A stretch of 64,000 nt of DNA from Mesocricetibacter intestinalis (GCF_004363295.1 NZ_SNYQ01000008.1:30216-94215); one strand, 5' to 3'. Counted from the first letter of the stretch, positions 36,141 to 45,827 are shown. The notes: a model not told the origin generated them from the sequence alone. Made by a program: numbers and translations.

Positions 36141-37657
36141 AACAAAATCTCCCTGCGAGTAGCGAAGTAAAAGAGTTCGCCGCTATAGATCTCGGTTCCA
36201 ACAGCTTTCATATGATCGTTATCCGTATCGTCAACGGCTCCGTTCGTATTCTGTCCCGTTTAAAACAGCGAGTACAACTGGCCCAGGGACTGGATCGGAA
36301 TAACCGCTTAAGTGCGGAAGCCATAAAACGGGGAACCGATTGTCTGGCTCTGTTTGCCGAGCGCCTACAGGGATTTTCGCCGGATAATGTTCAGGCCGTT
36401 GCAACCTATACCTTGCGTCAGGCGGTCAACAGCGAGGAATTTTTAACGGCCGCTGCACAAATATTCCCTTTTCCCATTCGAATTATTTCCGGCGTAGAGG
36501 AAGCTAAACTGATTTATTCCGGCGTCGCCCATACCCAGCCCGACTGCGGGCGCAAATTGGTGATTGATATCGGTGGCGGTTCGACCGAAATGATTATTGG
36601 CGACGAATTTACCCCCCTAGCGGCGGAAAGCCGCCCGATGGGCTGCGTCAGCTTTAGCAAAAGATTCTTTGCCGAGGGAAAAATCAGCGAAAAAGCCTTT
36701 ATGCAGGCTTATAAAACCGCTTTATCCACAATTGAGGATCTCTCTTGGGAATATCGAAACCTCGGCTGGCAAACGGTTATCGGCGCCTCCGGCACCATAA
36801 AAACCGTCAGCCAGATTATTCAGGAAAACATTGATAAAAGCGGCCTTATTAGTGCGGAAAATCTACAGCTATTAATCAAGCGCGTACTCAAATTCGATCA
36901 TATTGATAAATTAAAGATGCCCGGTCTTAGCGAAGAACGGGCACCCATATTTGTCCCCGGTTTGGCAATCTTACATGCCCTATTCGAAAATTTCCGTATC
37001 AAACAGATGTATTACTCCGAAGGGGCATTACGCGAAGGGGTAATTTACAGTTTTGAAGAAAGCTTCAACCAATCCGATGTACATCAACGTACTATCAACA
37101 GCCTGCTTAAACAATTCTCGGTGGATCGCAAACAGGCGGATCGCGTGGCACAATCCGCCGCCTTATTGGGCGCCAAATACCAACATTGGAAAAACCCGGA
37201 GCAGGCGGAAGAGATGCGCCTTATGCTGCACGCCGGCGCCATGCTGCACGAAATAGGTATCGCCGTAAACCATAATGGAATGCATAAACACTCCGCCTAT
37301 TTGATAAAAAACAGCGACTTACCCGGCTTTGATCAGGCACAGCAAAATCTGTTGACCCATTTGCTGCGTTACCATACCAAAGCGCTGAAATTAAATGAAT
37401 TGACGGAAGAAAACCGTTATGCCGCACAGGATACCAAGGCGCTGATTATTTTACTGCGCCTGGCCGTTATCCTGAATCATAGCCGCAGCGCTACAGAAAG
37501 TACGGAAAAGTTCACCTTGGATACCGATGAAAACGCCGCTCAGTGGGAGCTGGAATTCGAACAGGGTTATTTGGAACGTAACCCCCTTACCGCGCAAGAA
37601 TTGGCTAAAGAAAAAGAGATTCTAGCTAAAAACCACATTCGCTTAGTTTTTAAATAA
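36137..37657 (+). CDS. ppx: Exopolyphosphatase
   Basis: Removes terminal phosphates from polyphosphate (Ppx/GppA family), 506 residues. The N-terminal ASKHA domain has FAAIDLGSNSFHMIVIR and the second phosphate loop VIDIGGGSTEMIIGDE. The catalytic Glu is in ISGVEEAKLIY (about residue 120). The C-terminal HD-like helical domain contains MLHEIGIAVNHNGMHKHSAYLI. Length and C-terminal domain agree with Ppx rather than the shorter bacterial forms; GppA is a close alternative, but the coupling to ppk argues for Ppx. It starts inside the ppk stop (ATGA overlap). Confidence 0.95.
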   Translation: MKQNLPASSEVKEFAAIDLGSNSFHMIVIRIVNGSVRILSRLKQRVQLAQGLDRNNRLSAEAIKRGTDCLALFAERLQGFSPDNVQAVATYTLRQAVNSEEFLTAAAQIFPFPIRIISGVEEAKLIYSGVAHTQPDCGRKLVIDIGGGSTEMIIGDEFTPLAAESRPMGCVSFSKRFFAEGKISEKAFMQAYKTALSTIEDLSWEYRNLGWQTVIGASGTIKTVSQIIQENIDKSGLISAENLQLLIKRVLKFDHIDKLKMPGLSEERAPIFVPGLAILHALFENFRIKQMYYSEGALREGVIYSFEESFNQSDVHQRTINSLLKQFSVDRKQADRVAQSAALLGAKYQHWKNPEQAEEMRLMLHAGAMLHEIGIAVNHNGMHKHSAYLIKNSDLPGFDQAQQNLLTHLLRYHTKALKLNELTEENRYAAQDTKALIILLRLAVILNHSRSATESTEKFTLDTDENAAQWELEFEQGYLERNPLTAQELAKEKEILAKNHIRLVFK

Positions 37658-37990
37658 TTCCTCACTTCTCCGCTCGGCTCCAGCGCTTCTGTTTAGACGA
37701 AAACCGGCACTGCGAAAAAAGCTTGTTAAAACAGACCGCACTTGAGCCGAATAAAATTTCCCTTCCGCTCTTAAACAACATTATCCGCACAGTTAAAGGG
37801 GATAAAGGCCGTGCTTTCCGCTTGTGCAACTTTTATCGTTATTCGGTTTGGTAAATTCCGCTTTTCCATGTACAATCTTTCGGGTTCCGCACATTTAACC
37901 TTGATTTAACATTTGTAGGTTGAGCAAGATGCTCATGTGTTCGAACTTCTTATCCATTCACTATCTAATAAACTTAAAGGAATAAGTTTT
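37658..37990. other. Intergenic region after ppx
   Basis: 333 bases. It contains one 9-base uptake-signal core (ACCGCACTT, 37735-37743). I see no gene, clear promoter or terminator in the remainder. Confidence 0.5.
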
Positions 37991-38599
37991 ATGAAGTACT
38001 ATAACCTTATTATCAGGTTTGTCTTTTTCATGTCCGGTTTTTCCGCACTTATCTATCAGGTAACATGGCAACGACTATTATTCACCGCTTTTGGCGTAGA
38101 TTTAGAATCCATCACCATTATTATTTCGGTATTTATGGCGGGACTCGGATTAGGCGCATACTGGGGCGGGCGCATCGCCGATAAATTCCCCGACAAAATT
38201 ATTCCGTTTTTCGCCTTAACCGAAATCGGCATAGGTCTATTCGGCTTCGCCAGCCCCGCATTAATCAATATACTGCAACAATTATTTGCCGAATCCGGCC
38301 TTGCAGTCATGGTCTTATCCATCTTTACCCTATTGTTATTCCCTACCTTTTTAATGGGCAGCACATTACCCTTATTAACTTCCCATATGAATCAATATAT
38401 TGATAACATCGGGCATAATATCGGCTGGTTATATTTCACCAATACCTTGGGCGCGGCCATTTCCTGCTTTATGTTAGGGTTTGTGTTATTCAATTATTTA
38501 TCCATTACCGAAGTCATAATTCTGGCCGCTATCATTAACTGCCTCGTGGCATTCACCGTGTTATTTTGTTATCGCAGAAAAGGAATTCAAAATGTCTAA
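37991..38599 (+). CDS. Membrane subunit of a split SpeE-like protein (N-terminal half)
   Basis: Polytopic membrane protein of 202 residues from the ATG at 37991, about six segments. The opening FMSGFSALIYQVTWQRLLFTAFG followed by FMAGLGLGAYWGGRIADK and MGSTLPLL is the repeat seen in 'spermidine synthase fused to a membrane domain' proteins. There is no methyltransferase-type domain in it. It overlaps the next gene by eight bases in a different frame, so the two are coupled. The next protein begins with the same repeat unit, which suggests that one ancestral duplicated protein is here encoded as two chains. Function is unknown; it is not a bona fide polyamine synthase. Confidence 0.75.
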   Translation: MKYYNLIIRFVFFMSGFSALIYQVTWQRLLFTAFGVDLESITIIISVFMAGLGLGAYWGGRIADKFPDKIIPFFALTEIGIGLFGFASPALINILQQLFAESGLAVMVLSIFTLLLFPTFLMGSTLPLLTSHMNQYIDNIGHNIGWLYFTNTLGAAISCFMLGFVLFNYLSITEVIILAAIINCLVAFTVLFCYRRKGIQNV

Positions 38600-40088
38600 C
38601 AAAGCCATGCTATTATCCTTTTTGGGAGGGTTTCTCAGCTTAAGCATTGAGGTAATCTGGATCCGTTTATTCAGCTTTTTTACAGGGTCGCTGCCTCAGG
38701 CGTTTTCTTTTACGCTTGCCGTATTTCTTATCGGCATAGCCATAGGTTCATTTATTGGTAAGCGCATTTGTCGGGAAGGGCGGGCTTCCATCGACAATAT
38801 CGGGCATATCTTCGCCCTTTCCGGGTTGCTGGATCTGGTTGCCATAGGGCTTCTGCTCAGTTTTGTTCAATCCCGCCTTCTAATCTTTGTCCTCAGTATT
38901 TTTTTCTGCGCCCTGGTACGAGGCATCGTCTTCCCTATTGTGCATCACCTCGGTTCGGAAGCCCATAAAACGGGGGCCGCCATCTCAAATGTTTATTTTG
39001 CCAATGTTATGGGCTGTACCCTATCACCGATATTTATCGGTTTTTACCTGTTTGACGTATTAACCACACAACAGACCTATTTAGCGGTTATTGCCGCCAC
39101 CTTTATTATCGCCGCCTTCTGTCTGCGCCATCAATTAGTCAAACTAAGCGTCATCATAGGTGCGGCGGTTTCCGTACTCTGTTTAATGATCCCGGATAAA
39201 TTAATTACAGCCCTATCGCAAAAACCGGATCTGGTCTTAGACAGTATTATTGAAAATAAACATGGTTTTATTCAGGTTTATAAAGACGAGCAGGATAACA
39301 AATTAGTTTTCGGCAGTAATGTTTATGACGGCATGTTAAATGTGGATTTAGCCCTCAATTCCAATATGATCGACCGTGCCTATTTATTGCCGGTTATTGC
39401 GCCGGAGGCCAAAAATGTTTTAGTGGTAGGCTTAAGTACGGGATCTTGGGTAGACGTATTGGCGACAATGCCGGGATTGGAAAAAATTACGGTGATTGAG
39501 CTGAACCCCGCTTATACCCAGTTTGCCTCCAGATACAGCGAAATGGCGCGTATTCTTCAAGATAAACGGGTACATATTATTACCGACGACGGGCGGCGTT
39601 GGATCAAACGGAATGCGGATCAGAAATTTGATTTTATCCTGATGAATACTACCTTCCACTGGCGCAGTTATTCCACTAATTTATTGAGCAAGGAATTTTT
39701 GACCATGGCGAAAAGTCGGTTAGCGGAGAACGGATTCCTGTATTTCAACACGACCAGTTCTTTTGATGCCTATTATACGGCGAAACAGGTTTTCCCTTAT
39801 GTGTATCAGTATAAAAATATGGCATTAGCCTCTTTACGACCGATTGAATCCCCTACGGACCAGAATATCGCCGCCGCCTTCCAAGGACTGCGATGGAGCG
39901 AAGGTAATCCGGTGTTTGCTTCCGCAGAGGCGTTACGCCAAGGTATGGCCCGTATGCGGGAATATTCCATTCTGCCCTATGAAAAAATTGATTTTTCTCC
40001 TTTATCTCGGCAGCCTGAAATAATCACGGATCAAAATATGATCACCGAATATAAGTACGGCCGTTTTAATGAGTTGGGTACCAAATAG
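38592..40088 (+). CDS. Membrane-anchored spermidine synthase-like protein
   Basis: Protein of 498 residues. About six or seven membrane segments (residues 5-200) precede a C-terminal class I methyltransferase/SpeE-like domain: the nucleotide-binding-type loop VLVVGLSTGSWVDVL (276-290), an acidic end of strand 2 in VIELNP (Glu303), and ITDDGRRWIK (Asp332-Asp333). The family loop is usually GGGxG; here it is GLSTGSW. Its N-terminal repeat (LGGFLSLSIEVIWIRLFSFFTG) parallels the start of the upstream protein. RBS AAGGA lies inside the upstream coding end. Substrate unknown; aminopropyl transfer is possible but the loop deviates. A hairpin terminator follows. Confidence 0.78.
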   Translation: MSNKAMLLSFLGGFLSLSIEVIWIRLFSFFTGSLPQAFSFTLAVFLIGIAIGSFIGKRICREGRASIDNIGHIFALSGLLDLVAIGLLLSFVQSRLLIFVLSIFFCALVRGIVFPIVHHLGSEAHKTGAAISNVYFANVMGCTLSPIFIGFYLFDVLTTQQTYLAVIAATFIIAAFCLRHQLVKLSVIIGAAVSVLCLMIPDKLITALSQKPDLVLDSIIENKHGFIQVYKDEQDNKLVFGSNVYDGMLNVDLALNSNMIDRAYLLPVIAPEAKNVLVVGLSTGSWVDVLATMPGLEKITVIELNPAYTQFASRYSEMARILQDKRVHIITDDGRRWIKRNADQKFDFILMNTTFHWRSYSTNLLSKEFLTMAKSRLAENGFLYFNTTSSFDAYYTAKQVFPYVYQYKNMALASLRPIESPTDQNIAAAFQGLRWSEGNPVFASAEALRQGMARMREYSILPYEKIDFSPLSRQPEIITDQNMITEYKYGRFNELGTK

Positions 40089-40131
40089 CAGCCCCTCGGC
40101 TTAAACCTATTCGGGATTCAATAAAAAAGGG

Positions 40132-40153
40132 TTGAGCCCGCTAACGGGCTCAA
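40132..40153. terminator. Bidirectional terminator between the SpeE-like gene and opsX
   Basis: TTGAGCCCG (40132-40140) pairs with CGGGCTCAA (40145-40153), loop CTAA. The minus strand is followed by CCCTTTTTT. It lies between two convergent genes. Confidence 0.7.
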
Positions 40154-40264
40154 TTCTTGGTATATTCATTATCTCGGATTATTCCGCCAATAAGGGCGAC
40201 TCGCTATGGCAAAAGCATAAGTCCCATTAGACGAAAGAGCTTTATTCCTTACGCGACTGCCGCC

Positions 40265-41317
40265 TTAAGATGCTTCCCGTTGCATAACTTCACTTATCCG
40301 TTGCATAACCTCCGCGGCCTGAATCTGCGCCATCAGATTTTTCCCCTTTAATTTCGTCGCCCAGGGCAATTGGGCGGAAGTCTTGCCAAATTCGCGCATA
40401 ACATTACTCTCATACACGGAAATAACATCGTCCAGATTATTGTAAGGCCCGGTGCGCAAGGGATTATGATAAGCATATAATCCGATAACCGGGGTTCCCT
40501 GTACGGTGGCAATATGAGCCGGGCCGGAGTCGGGCGCAATCACCAGATCCGCCATATCAATCAATGCCGCCAGCTGCTTAAGGCTGGTTTTACCGGCGAG
40601 AGAAAGCGGTCGAAAGCGGCATAATCGCTCAATTTCCGCGACCATTTTCAACTCCCGTGCTGCAGGAGAAGCACATAGAATCACCTTCATACCTTGCTCG
40701 TAAGCAAAATCCGCCACCTCCGCATAGCGTTCCGGCAGCCAATCTTTTTCCGCCTTACTCGAACAAGGGGAAATAATCAGCGTCTTTCGCTCCGAATCAA
40801 TATAATGCCGTACCCCTTGATAATCTTCCTGCTTTAGCCCCAGGCGCCACTGAGGTTTGCCCGTCGGCACCCCGAGGTAAGCGGCAAAAGCCAGAAAACC
40901 GTCCAATACATGGGGTGCCGCCGGATCTTCTATACGTCGGTTAACGAACCATTGTTGCCCTTCCCGTGCCCGCCGCTTACCGAAACCGATTTTATAATCG
41001 GCCCGAATGCCCATGGAAAGTAACGAGGCCCTTAGCGCCGTCTGCATATTCAACAAAGCATCGAAACGATAGTCTCTTAATTTCCGCCATAGGGCCAACA
41101 TACCTTTCCAACCGAGCTTTTTATCGTACGGAATAAACTCCACTCCGGGCACGGAAGATAACAACTGCAATTCCGTTTTACCAACCACCCAGACAATCCG
41201 GGTTTCCGGCCAATGTTGCTGAATTTGCTGTACCGCCGCCAGTGCATGACAAACATCACCGATTGCGGATAAACGAAGAATACATAAGGCGCTCGGCGCC
41301 CGGCTGAAAAGCGACAT
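40265..41317 (-). CDS. opsX: LPS heptosyltransferase I
   Basis: Adds L-glycero-D-manno-heptose to Kdo in lipopolysaccharide inner core assembly at the cytoplasmic face of the inner membrane. It is a GT9 family protein of 350 residues. The N-terminal Rossmann part is SALCILRLSAIGDVCHALAAVQQI (in sense), and the ADP-heptose-binding C-terminal motif is VIAPDSGPAHIATVQGTPVIGLYA (residues about 258-281). It resembles Haemophilus OpsX more than WaaC or WaaF, chiefly by its partner: kdkA diverges from it 131 bases away, as I recall for H. influenzae. This fits a single phosphorylated Kdo core. Confidence 0.85.
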   Translation of the reverse strand: MSLFSRAPSALCILRLSAIGDVCHALAAVQQIQQHWPETRIVWVVGKTELQLLSSVPGVEFIPYDKKLGWKGMLALWRKLRDYRFDALLNMQTALRASLLSMGIRADYKIGFGKRRAREGQQWFVNRRIEDPAAPHVLDGFLAFAAYLGVPTGKPQWRLGLKQEDYQGVRHYIDSERKTLIISPCSSKAEKDWLPERYAEVADFAYEQGMKVILCASPAARELKMVAEIERLCRFRPLSLAGKTSLKQLAALIDMADLVIAPDSGPAHIATVQGTPVIGLYAYHNPLRTGPYNNLDDVISVYESNVMREFGKTSAQLPWATKLKGKNLMAQIQAAEVMQRISEVMQREAS

Positions 41318-41448
41318 AAATTTCCCGTTAAAATCAGATTTTTAAGAGATACTCAGGTTTATTTAAAATAAGAGTTATTTTAGAATAGTCTATCTGCAAT
41401 GGAACAGTAGTCTAAGCGGCGAAAGCCTGCCCCTAATAATAGATAAAA

Positions 41449-42171
41449 ATGCTTGAATTACAACAACGAAATACATTTTTCTTATTTAACTTCGATCAGC
41501 CCAAAAAGGATCAGGAGCGATTTCTCGATCCGGAATACTGGCACGCCTGCGAACGGATTTCAGGCTCGGCACAGGGGCGCGGAACCACTTGGTTTATTCG
41601 CTCCCGAGATATTTTCGGTTGCGATTGCGCACTAAGACATTATTATCGCGGCGGCTTCTGGGCAAAGTTCAACAAAGATCTTTATCTGTTCAGCGGCAGT
41701 GAAGGTTCGCGCAGCTTTCTGGAATTTCGTCTGCTGGATCAACTCTATCGTGCGGGCGTACCGGTACCCCGTCCTATTGCCGCCGCCTTGACCAAAAACG
41801 GATTCGGCTGCTATCGGGCGGATATTTTAGTGGAAAAAATAGAAAATGCCCGGGATCTCACCGCACTTTTACGCCGGGGTGAAATCTCCGCAGCGGGTTG
41901 GCGCAAGATCGGCGCATTAATCCGGCAACTGCATGATCTGCAAATCTGTCATACGGATTTAAATGCGCATAATATTCTTGTCCGTCAAAACGAAAAAGAG
42001 GAGAATTTCTGGCTAATCGATTTTGATAAATGCGCCCGCAAAAAGGGGCAGCAATGGAAAAAAGACAACCTACAGCGCTTGCGGCGCTCCTTCCTTAAGG
42101 AAGTCGGCAGGCTGGCAATACGTTTTCAAGAAAGCCACTGGCAACTGCTGGAAGAAGGCTATAGGGGCTAA
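41449..42171 (+). CDS. kdkA: 3-deoxy-D-manno-octulosonic acid (Kdo) kinase
   Basis: Phosphorylates Kdo of the lipid A precursor, a feature of LPS with a single Kdo. Protein-kinase-like fold of 240 residues. The catalytic loop HTDLNAHNIL (Asp in 'HTD') and the metal-binding DFDKC motif are intact, and the nucleotide-binding lysine is probably in VEKIE. An AAA-rich leader precedes the ATG. It is divergent from opsX and convergent with coaD, which ends 2 bases past its stop. An uptake signal lies inside the gene (41870-41879). Confidence 0.93.
   Translation: MLELQQRNTFFLFNFDQPKKDQERFLDPEYWHACERISGSAQGRGTTWFIRSRDIFGCDCALRHYYRGGFWAKFNKDLYLFSGSEGSRSFLEFRLLDQLYRAGVPVPRPIAAALTKNGFGCYRADILVEKIENARDLTALLRRGEISAAGWRKIGALIRQLHDLQICHTDLNAHNILVRQNEKEENFWLIDFDKCARKKGQQWKKDNLQRLRRSFLKEVGRLAIRFQESHWQLLEEGYRG
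41870..41879 (-). repeat. DNA uptake signal sequence inside kdkA
   Basis: ACCGCACTTT within the coding sequence, read as 'TALL' codons. Confidence 0.85.
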
Positions 42172-42172
42172 T

Positions 42173-42655
42173 CTATTCGCCCGCACATTTTGCCTTCAGC
42201 GCAGCCGATACCGCCTGAGGCACAAACTGCGCCACATCGCCGCCATGTAAATAAATCTCACGAACAATGGTGGAAGAAACATAAGACCATTGTTCCGTAC
42301 TCGGCAGAAACAGGCTTTCTACGCCCTGCGTCAACAAACGGTTCAAATGCGCCAACTGCAGTTCATATTCAAAATCCATTGTGGTTCGCATACCGCGGAT
42401 AATCGCTGTAATCCCTTCCTGCTTAACCACATTCGCCAGCAAATCGGAAAAGCCGATTACCTTTACGTTGGGCAAATGCGCAACGGATTGCCGTACCAGC
42501 AGTACCCGTTGAGCCAAATCGAACAGCGGCTTTTTACTCTGGTTTTCCGCAACGGCGACCAGCACCTCGGAAAATAGCCGGGCACTGCGTTCGATAATGT
42601 CCAAATGCCCGTTGGTAATAGGATCAAAGGTGCCGGGATAAATTACTCGCGCCAT
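42173..42655 (-). CDS. coaD: Phosphopantetheine adenylyltransferase
   Basis: Penultimate step of coenzyme A synthesis: 4'-phosphopantetheine plus ATP gives dephospho-CoA. It has 160 residues, the usual length. The nucleotidyltransferase signature [12 protein letters not shown] (His17) is at the N-terminus. [22 protein letters not shown] and the late [14 protein letters not shown] (ISSS-type motif) are present. It starts 8 bases after the waaA stop, the same waaA-coaD pairing as in enterobacteria. Confidence 0.97.
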   Translation of the reverse strand: MARVIYPGTFDPITNGHLDIIERSARLFSEVLVAVAENQSKKPLFDLAQRVLLVRQSVAHLPNVKVIGFSDLLANVVKQEGITAIIRGMRTTMDFEYELQLAHLNRLLTQGVESLFLPSTEQWSYVSSTIVREIYLHGGDVAQFVPQAVSAALKAKCAGE

Positions 42656-42663
42656 ATTATTTT

Positions 42664-43938
42664 CTATTCTCGTTCCAGATAAGGTTGTAATAATTGCATT
42701 AATCGCTGTAGGGCCCCTCGGTTTTCAATCAAAACCTCATAGCCGGCCTGTCCGTAGCGTTCGCGCAAGCGCGGAGAAAGTAAAAACTTATCGACCGCGC
42801 GTACCAGCGCCCGTTCATTTGAATTCACTTCCAGTACGCCCTGCACTTCTCGTAATTTGGTAAAGACTTCCGGGAAATTAAAGGTATGCTTACCGCTAAT
42901 AACCGGAAGTTTAAAGGCTAAAGGCTCAAGGGGGTTATGCCCGCCGTGCTTAATCAAACTGCCTCCGACAAAGGCTACTTCGGCAATACCGTACATCAAC
43001 ATTAATTCGCCCATCGTATCGCCGAGCATAACCCGGGTATCCGCCGTAGGTGCGATATTTTCACTACGGCGCCCGTATTTAAAACCGTAATCTTCAATCA
43101 TCTGAGCAACGGCGTTAAAGCGCTCCGGATGGCGAGGAACTAACAGCAGCAATAAATCCGGATGTTTTTTCAGTAACTCCTGATGGGCTTGCAAAATAAT
43201 AGCCTCTTCCCCTTCGTGGGTGCTGGCTGCGATCCAAATTCGCTTATCGCCCCATTGTTGACGTAGCCGTTGAATTTCCCGAGAAAGTGCCTCGCTGATA
43301 ACCAAATCATATTTAATATTACCGGTCAGGCTCAATTGCCCCCGGTAGCCCAGACCAAGATAACGCTTTGCGCTAATCTCGTCCTGTGCCGCAATCAGGC
43401 TGATTTCATTAAACATTTTATTCAGTTTATCTTTCACCCAACCGTAACGCTTGGCGGAACGGGCGGATAAACGCGCATTGGCAATAATAAAAGGGATATG
43501 GCGCCGATGCAGTTGGCGAATAAGATTCGGCCAGATTTCCGTTTCTATGACGATACAGGCTTTCGGCCGGATAAAGTTAATAAAGCGGTTTAATGCGTCG
43601 GGTAAATCATAGGGCAGGTAAACATGAGTAACCTCCGTGCCGAAAGCCGCTTTAACCCGATCGGAGCCTGTGGGCGTTACCGTACTCAGGGTAATGGGCA
43701 AATGCGGGTAAGTTTGCCGGATCAGACGAACCAAAGGGGTGGCGGCAATTACCTCCCCCACGGAAGCGGCATGAATTAACACCCCTCCTGCCGGCGGTGC
43801 GGGGATACCCCAATAGAAGCCGTATCGTTCATACAGGCGTTTGCGGTAAGCGGCCAGCTTAATACTGCGCAGCAGCATAAACAACAATACTAGCGGCTGC
43901 ACTAAATAGATAATCAGAGAGTAAAGAAAACGCAACAT
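42664..43938 (-). CDS. waaA: Kdo transferase
   Basis: Transfers Kdo from CMP-Kdo to the lipid A precursor on the inner membrane. It is a GT30 enzyme of 424 residues. The start at 43938 ([19 protein letters not shown]) gives the usual N-terminal membrane anchor; the frame stays open to 44070, but those Arg/Lys-rich residues overlap a terminator hairpin and are unlikely to be translated. Catalytic and binding motifs: AASVGEV (with Glu), ETEIWPNLI, and late [15 protein letters not shown]. In a KdkA organism WaaA is expected to add a single Kdo. Confidence 0.95.
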   Translation of the reverse strand: MLRFLYSLIIYLVQPLVLLFMLLRSIKLAAYRKRLYERYGFYWGIPAPPAGGVLIHAASVGEVIAATPLVRLIRQTYPHLPITLSTVTPTGSDRVKAAFGTEVTHVYLPYDLPDALNRFINFIRPKACIVIETEIWPNLIRQLHRRHIPFIIANARLSARSAKRYGWVKDKLNKMFNEISLIAAQDEISAKRYLGLGYRGQLSLTGNIKYDLVISEALSREIQRLRQQWGDKRIWIAASTHEGEEAIILQAHQELLKKHPDLLLLLVPRHPERFNAVAQMIEDYGFKYGRRSENIAPTADTRVMLGDTMGELMLMYGIAEVAFVGGSLIKHGGHNPLEPLAFKLPVISGKHTFNFPEVFTKLREVQGVLEVNSNERALVRAVDKFLLSPRLRERYGQAGYEVLIENRGALQRLMQLLQPYLERE

Positions 43939-43979
43939 AGCATAAAAAATAAAATGAGGATACGTCCAATAGTATAAAT

Positions 43980-44010
43980 AAAAAAGCGGTCGAAAACGAC
44001 CGCTCTTTTT
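43980..44010. terminator. Bidirectional terminator between tpiA and waaA
   Basis: AGCGGTCG (43985-43992), loop AAAA, CGACCGCT (43997-44004), with T tracts on both strands. It terminates tpiA on the minus strand. Confidence 0.85.
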
Positions 44011-44029
44011 ATCCGCGAGCAGAAAAGCC

Positions 44030-44797
44030 TTATGCTTTCGCCTGCGCCGCCGCTTTAACAATCGCCGCAAAAGCCGGAGCTTTTAATGAAGCGCCGCCGA
44101 CCAGGGCGCCGTCAATATCCGGTTGGGTAAAGAGTTCCGCCGCATTGGCATCGTTCACCGAACCGCCGTATTGGATAATCACCTGATCCGCAACAGCCTG
44201 TGATTTTGCAGCTATATGAGCGCGAATAAAGGCATGTACGGCCTGCGCCTGCGCCGGAGTGGCAGATTTACCGGTACCTATGGCCCAAATCGGTTCATAA
44301 GCGATAACCGCTCCGTTAAAGGCTTCAACCCCTAAGGCATTAATCACCGCATCAATCTGACGGGCGCAAACCTCTTCCGTTTTACCCGCTTCATTTTCCG
44401 CTTCAGATTCACCGATACATAATACCGGTACCAAACCCGCTTCTTTCAATGCAGCAAATTTTTTCGCAATAAATTCATCGCTTTCTTTATGATAGGTGCG
44501 ACGTTCGGAATGGCCGATAATAATATATTTTGCGCCAAAATCTTTCAGCATTGCCGTGGAAATATCCCCGGTAAACGCCCCCTGTACGTTCACATCAACA
44601 TTCTGCGCACCCAGCACAATAGCGCTGCCTGCCAGTGCGGATTCCGCCTCCGCCAAATACATGACCGGCGGAGCTATTGCCACATCGCAATCTTCAACAC
44701 CCTTAAGTTCCGATTTTAAACCTGCGATCAGTTCGCGCGTAAAAGCTTTGCTGCCGTTTAATTTCCAGTTACCCATAACCAAAGGACGACGTGCCAT
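44030..44797 (-). CDS. tpiA: Triose-phosphate isomerase
   Basis: Glycolytic interconversion of dihydroxyacetone phosphate and glyceraldehyde 3-phosphate. It has 255 residues from the ATG at 44797 ([15 protein letters not shown]); the frame opens at 44812, but the shorter start matches the family. Catalytic residues are all in place: Lys12 in GNWKLNG, His96 in IGHSERR and Glu168 in [23 protein letters not shown] and [10 protein letters not shown] close the barrel. A strong terminator follows. Confidence 0.98.
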   Translation of the reverse strand: MARRPLVMGNWKLNGSKAFTRELIAGLKSELKGVEDCDVAIAPPVMYLAEAESALAGSAIVLGAQNVDVNVQGAFTGDISTAMLKDFGAKYIIIGHSERRTYHKESDEFIAKKFAALKEAGLVPVLCIGESEAENEAGKTEEVCARQIDAVINALGVEAFNGAVIAYEPIWAIGTGKSATPAQAQAVHAFIRAHIAAKSQAVADQVIIQYGGSVNDANAAELFTQPDIDGALVGGASLKAPAFAAIVKAAAQAKA

Positions 44798-44935
44798 AAG
44801 TATAATCTCCATAATGTTGAATTAAAAAACCTTGCTTCGAGCGCTCGGGGAAATCAAAACGAACACCCGTCGAATGTGGGCTACTATATCAAATTTTTCC
44901 GTCCGATTCGTTTTTTTTCTGAATTTTTTCCTTTA

Positions 44936-45000
44936 GCTGATGATTATTTTGTTTGTAAAAGATACAATCTACTGTATAACACAGACAAAAAATCATCAGC
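44936..45000. repeat. Long inverted repeat around the GNAT promoter
   Basis: The left arm 44936-44956 (starting GCTGATGATTATTTTG) and right arm 44981-45000 are inverted copies with one bulged base and one mismatch. A 24-base centre holds TATAAC (44975-44980), preceded by TTGTAA (44953-44958) at 16 bases. Confidence 0.6.
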
Positions 45001-45013
45001 CTAAGACCTATCA

Positions 45014-45466
45014 ATGAAAACCGGTATGAAAATATTTAAAGCGGAACAATGGAATCTGGAATTATTATTGCCCCTTTTCGAAAGCTATCGGAGGGCGCAC
45101 GGTATGCCGGAAAATCCGGAACGAACCTTAGCCTTTCTGAATAATAGGATCCGCTTCAGCGAAAGTATTATTTTTATCGCTACCGATAAGGGACGGGCTG
45201 TGGGCTTTATTCAACTCTATCCCCGACTTTCCGCACTCCGCCTGCAACGCTACTGGCAGCTGACGGATATTTTCGTTGCCGAACCTGCGAATAAACCCGA
45301 AATTTACAGCGCTCTGATTGGCAAAGCCAAAGAATTTGTCTGCTTTACCCAATCTAAGCGTTTGGTTGCGGAACAGGAGCCGGGGGTCGTGCAACAGGAA
45401 CTATGGGAAGGGCAAGGATTTAAATTAAATCCTCAGAAATCTTTTTTCGAACTTTCTCTCGGCTAA
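45014..45466 (+). CDS. GNAT-family N-acetyltransferase
   Basis: Acetyltransferase of 150 residues (possibly 146 from a second Met). The GNAT pattern is present: FKAEQWNLELLLPLFESYRRAHG, then the beta4 strand VGFIQLYPRLS and WQLTDIFVAE. The acetyl-CoA-binding loop is shorter than usual (PANKPEIYSALIGKAKEF), and the late EQEPGVVQQELWEGQGF corresponds to the motif B helix ('YEKxGF'-like). The substrate is unknown. It is divergent from tpiA with an unusual long inverted repeat around its likely promoter. Confidence 0.8.
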   Translation: MKTGMKIFKAEQWNLELLLPLFESYRRAHGMPENPERTLAFLNNRIRFSESIIFIATDKGRAVGFIQLYPRLSALRLQRYWQLTDIFVAEPANKPEIYSALIGKAKEFVCFTQSKRLVAEQEPGVVQQELWEGQGFKLNPQKSFFELSLG

Positions 45467-45507
45467 GTACCTCTTAGCCAAGCGGTAATTTCCTACTTAT
45501 TATAAGA

Positions 45508-45529
45508 CTCGGCAAGTAAAAATGCCGAG
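45508..45529. other. Weak hairpin between GNAT and yggU genes
   Basis: CTCGGCA (45508-45514) and TGCCGAG (45523-45529) pair with an 8-base loop, between convergent genes. There is no convincing T tract. Confidence 0.4.
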
Positions 45530-45533
45530 CCCA

Positions 45534-45827
45534 TCAGGCCGAATAAAAGGCTTTAATTTCCGCCGGAATCTGTTTCGGCGTCGGCACGAAAATCTGTTTA
45601 TGCCTGCTCAATTCGCCTTTTTCCAGCACCAGCGCCGTTTTCGGTACCTTAAACAGCTTAGCCAAATATTTCAGCAAATGGGCGTTTGCCGCCCCTTCAA
45701 TCGGCGGTGCGGTTATGCTGATTTTCAGTTCGTCCTGATGCAAACCTACCACCTTATCCTGTGCTGCCTTCGGCTGCAGAAAGATTCTCAGCCGCAGACC
45801 TTGCTCCGTTTGCTCTATCGCCGCCAT
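45534..45827 (-). CDS. yggU: YggU-family (DUF167) protein
   Basis: Small conserved protein of 97 residues. Family signature: RIFLQPKAAQDKVVGLHQDELKISITAPPIEGAANAHLLKYLAKLF and GELSRHKQI (in sense). Function is not established; the family has a two-layer alpha/beta fold. It follows yggT by 21 bases, reproducing the yggT-yggU order of enterobacteria. Confidence 0.93.
   Translation of the reverse strand: MAAIEQTEQGLRLRIFLQPKAAQDKVVGLHQDELKISITAPPIEGAANAHLLKYLAKLFKVPKTALVLEKGELSRHKQIFVPTPKQIPAEIKAFYSA

Noticed and set aside
43939..44070. N-terminal extension of waaA, rich in Arg and Lys
   Set aside because: It lies over the tpiA terminator hairpin and end of tpiA; the ATG at 43938 gives the expected membrane anchor.
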